From Solwaraspora sp. WMMA2065 (lineage in GTDB: Bacteria > Actinomycetota > Actinomycetes > Mycobacteriales > Micromonosporaceae), in the NCBI RefSeq assembly GCF_030345075.1, contig NZ_CP128361.1, forward strand, positions 3,286,001 to 3,350,000: DNA of 64,000 nucleotides, read 5' to 3'. The position numbers and the translations under genes are program-made. The notes under the pieces are model-generated. The model worked only from the letters and a program-made list of their open reading frames with translations. It made no database searches and was not told where the DNA came from. Shown here piece by piece: positions 63,176 through 64,000 of the stretch. How positions within the stretch are numbered: the stretch's first letter is position 1; every line of letters starts with the position of its first letter.

Positions 63176-63840
63176 TAGGACTCCGTACCGATGATGTCCG
63201 GGACCACGTCACGCAGCTTCTCGATCGGGACCGCGCCGTCGCGGACCACCCGGGGCACGTCGCCGGTCAGGTCGACGATGGTGCTTGGCACGGGGTCGGG
63301 GCACGGGCCGGCCTCCAGGTACGCGCGCACCGAGTAGCCGAGCTGGTCCCGGGCCTCGGCGGCGGTCACCGCCGGCGGCCGGCCGGTCTTGTTCGCCGAC
63401 GAGACCGCCATCGGACCGGTCTCCCGCAGCACCTCCAACGCCACCGGATGCAGCGGCATCCGGACCGCGACGGTGCCGTTGGTATCCCCCAGATCCCAGT
63501 TCAGGCTGGGCGCGTGCTCGACGATCATGGTGAGCGCCCCCGGCCAGAAGGCGTCGGCCAGGTCGCGGGCGGTCGGCGGCAGGATCAGCACCAGACCATC
63601 GAGGGTGTGCCGGGAACCGACCAGCACCGGCGGCGGCATCTGCCGGTCCCGACCCTTGGCGTTGAGCAGCGCGGTGACGGCGTACGAGGTGAAGGCGTCG
63701 GCGCCGACGCCGTACACGGTGTCGGTCGGCAGCACGACCAGCTCGCCGTTCTTGACCGCCTCGATCGCCGCGGCGATGCCTTTGTCACGGTCGGCGGCGG
63801 ACCGGCAGTCATAGAGCATCACGGTGTGCCAGTCTGCCAC
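63175..63840 (-). CDS. sua5: L-threonylcarbamoyladenylate synthase (Sua5/YrdC type)
   Basis: The 221-residue product has LPTDTVYGVGADAF (about 37-50), KGRDRQMPPPVLV with the KxR-type substrate motif, TMIVEHAP and MAVSSANKTG, the full YrdC signature. It makes threonylcarbamoyl-AMP for t6A37 in tRNAs reading ANN codons. It is a single-domain form without the C-terminal Sua5 domain. GTG at 63840; ATG at 63819 is an alternative. Located behind prmC as in other actinomycetes. Confidence 0.93.
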   Translation of the reverse strand: MADWHTVMLYDCRSAADRDKGIAAAIEAVKNGELVVLPTDTVYGVGADAFTSYAVTALLNAKGRDRQMPPPVLVGSRHTLDGLVLILPPTARDLADAFWPGALTMIVEHAPSLNWDLGDTNGTVAVRMPLHPVALEVLRETGPMAVSSANKTGRPPAVTAAEARDQLGYSVRAYLEAGPCPDPVPSTIVDLTGDVPRVVRDGAVPIEKLRDVVPDIIGTES

Positions 63841-63881
63841 GTGCCCGCCCGCTGATCCGCACCGATCACCGCCAGCTGCCG

Positions 63882-64000
63882 TCAGCCCGTCCGGCGGGTG
63901 GTCACGAAACGCGGCCGGCCGGCCAGATCGCGGTGGCTGGTGACAGCGTCGAACCGGCCGGCGGCGGCGACCAACGCGACGACGGCGGCGGCATGGCCGT
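63882..64000 (-). CDS. prmC: Release factor glutamine methyltransferase PrmC, C-terminal fragment (cut by window edge)
   Basis: The last about 39 codons read leftward end with RFDAVTSHRDLAGRPRFVTT and a stop at 63882. DLAGRPRFVTTRR is the typical end of PrmC, which methylates Gln in the GGQ motif of release factors. The upstream part is outside the window. The neighbouring order prmC-sua5 supports it. Confidence 0.85.
   Translation of the reverse strand, partial: GHAAAVVALVAAAGRFDAVTSHRDLAGRPRFVTTRRTG

Overview
The window is strongly GC-rich with dense, mostly GTG/ATG-started genes and looks like the chromosome of a filamentous actinomycete, most likely Micromonosporaceae (inference). The evidence is a long DivIVA-type coiled-coil protein, the actinobacterial mismatch-repair nuclease NucS, the order prmC-sua5-phosphatase-atp operon, and a neighbourhood of atpC, DUF2550, PduO-type adenosyltransferase and murA that is also known from mycobacteria. 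No rRNA, tRNA or CRISPR array was seen.

Region 1 (1-31.4 kb) is a cell-surface polysaccharide locus next to a polar-growth-type coiled-coil gene. A left block (2.0-8.2 kb) makes modified amino sugars: a Gfo/Idh oxidoreductase, an extended SDR, two DegT-type aminotransferases and two left-handed beta-helix acyltransferases, largely translationally coupled. It is followed by an MFS transporter, a beta-propeller-like membrane-anchored protein and a DUF6492-like glycosyltransferase. Then come further glycosyltransferases, a Wzx-type flippase, a Wzy-type polymerase/ligase, a Wzz-type chain-length protein and a WecG/TagA/CpsF transferase. Three large exported proteins sit among them: two paralogous glycoside-hydrolase-like proteins and a 1572-residue protein with four DUF4082 modules. 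No initiating phosphoglycosyl transferase is visible in the window.

Region 2 (31.4-45.2 kb) is mainly chromosomal housekeeping and transport: an alpha/beta hydrolase, a tandem 3-hydroxyacyl-CoA dehydrogenase, a tail-anchored FHA protein, an aldehyde dehydrogenase, a DUF2786 protein, nucS, a DUF4126 membrane protein and three ABC exporter sets. One of these sets is headed by a YtrA-type GntR repressor with a perfect palindromic operator.

Region 3 (45.2-49.6 kb) is accessory DNA: a P-loop kinase-like gene, a minimal GntR regulator, an orphan RelE-like toxin whose antitoxin is broken, an IS110-family element, and several strong hairpins and inverted repeats.

Region 4 (49.6-64 kb) is the conserved backbone: 3-hydroxybutyryl-CoA dehydrogenase, murA (with Asp in place of the fosfomycin-reactive Cys), a PduO-type adenosyltransferase, a decayed VOC gene, DUF2550, and the complete F-type ATP synthase genes read leftward (atpI-like, atpZ-like, B, E, F, H, A, G, D, C). 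A predicted terminator and an LCP-family gene separate atpC from atpD. The window ends with a phosphotyrosine phosphatase, the threonylcarbamoyl-AMP synthase and the last codons of prmC.
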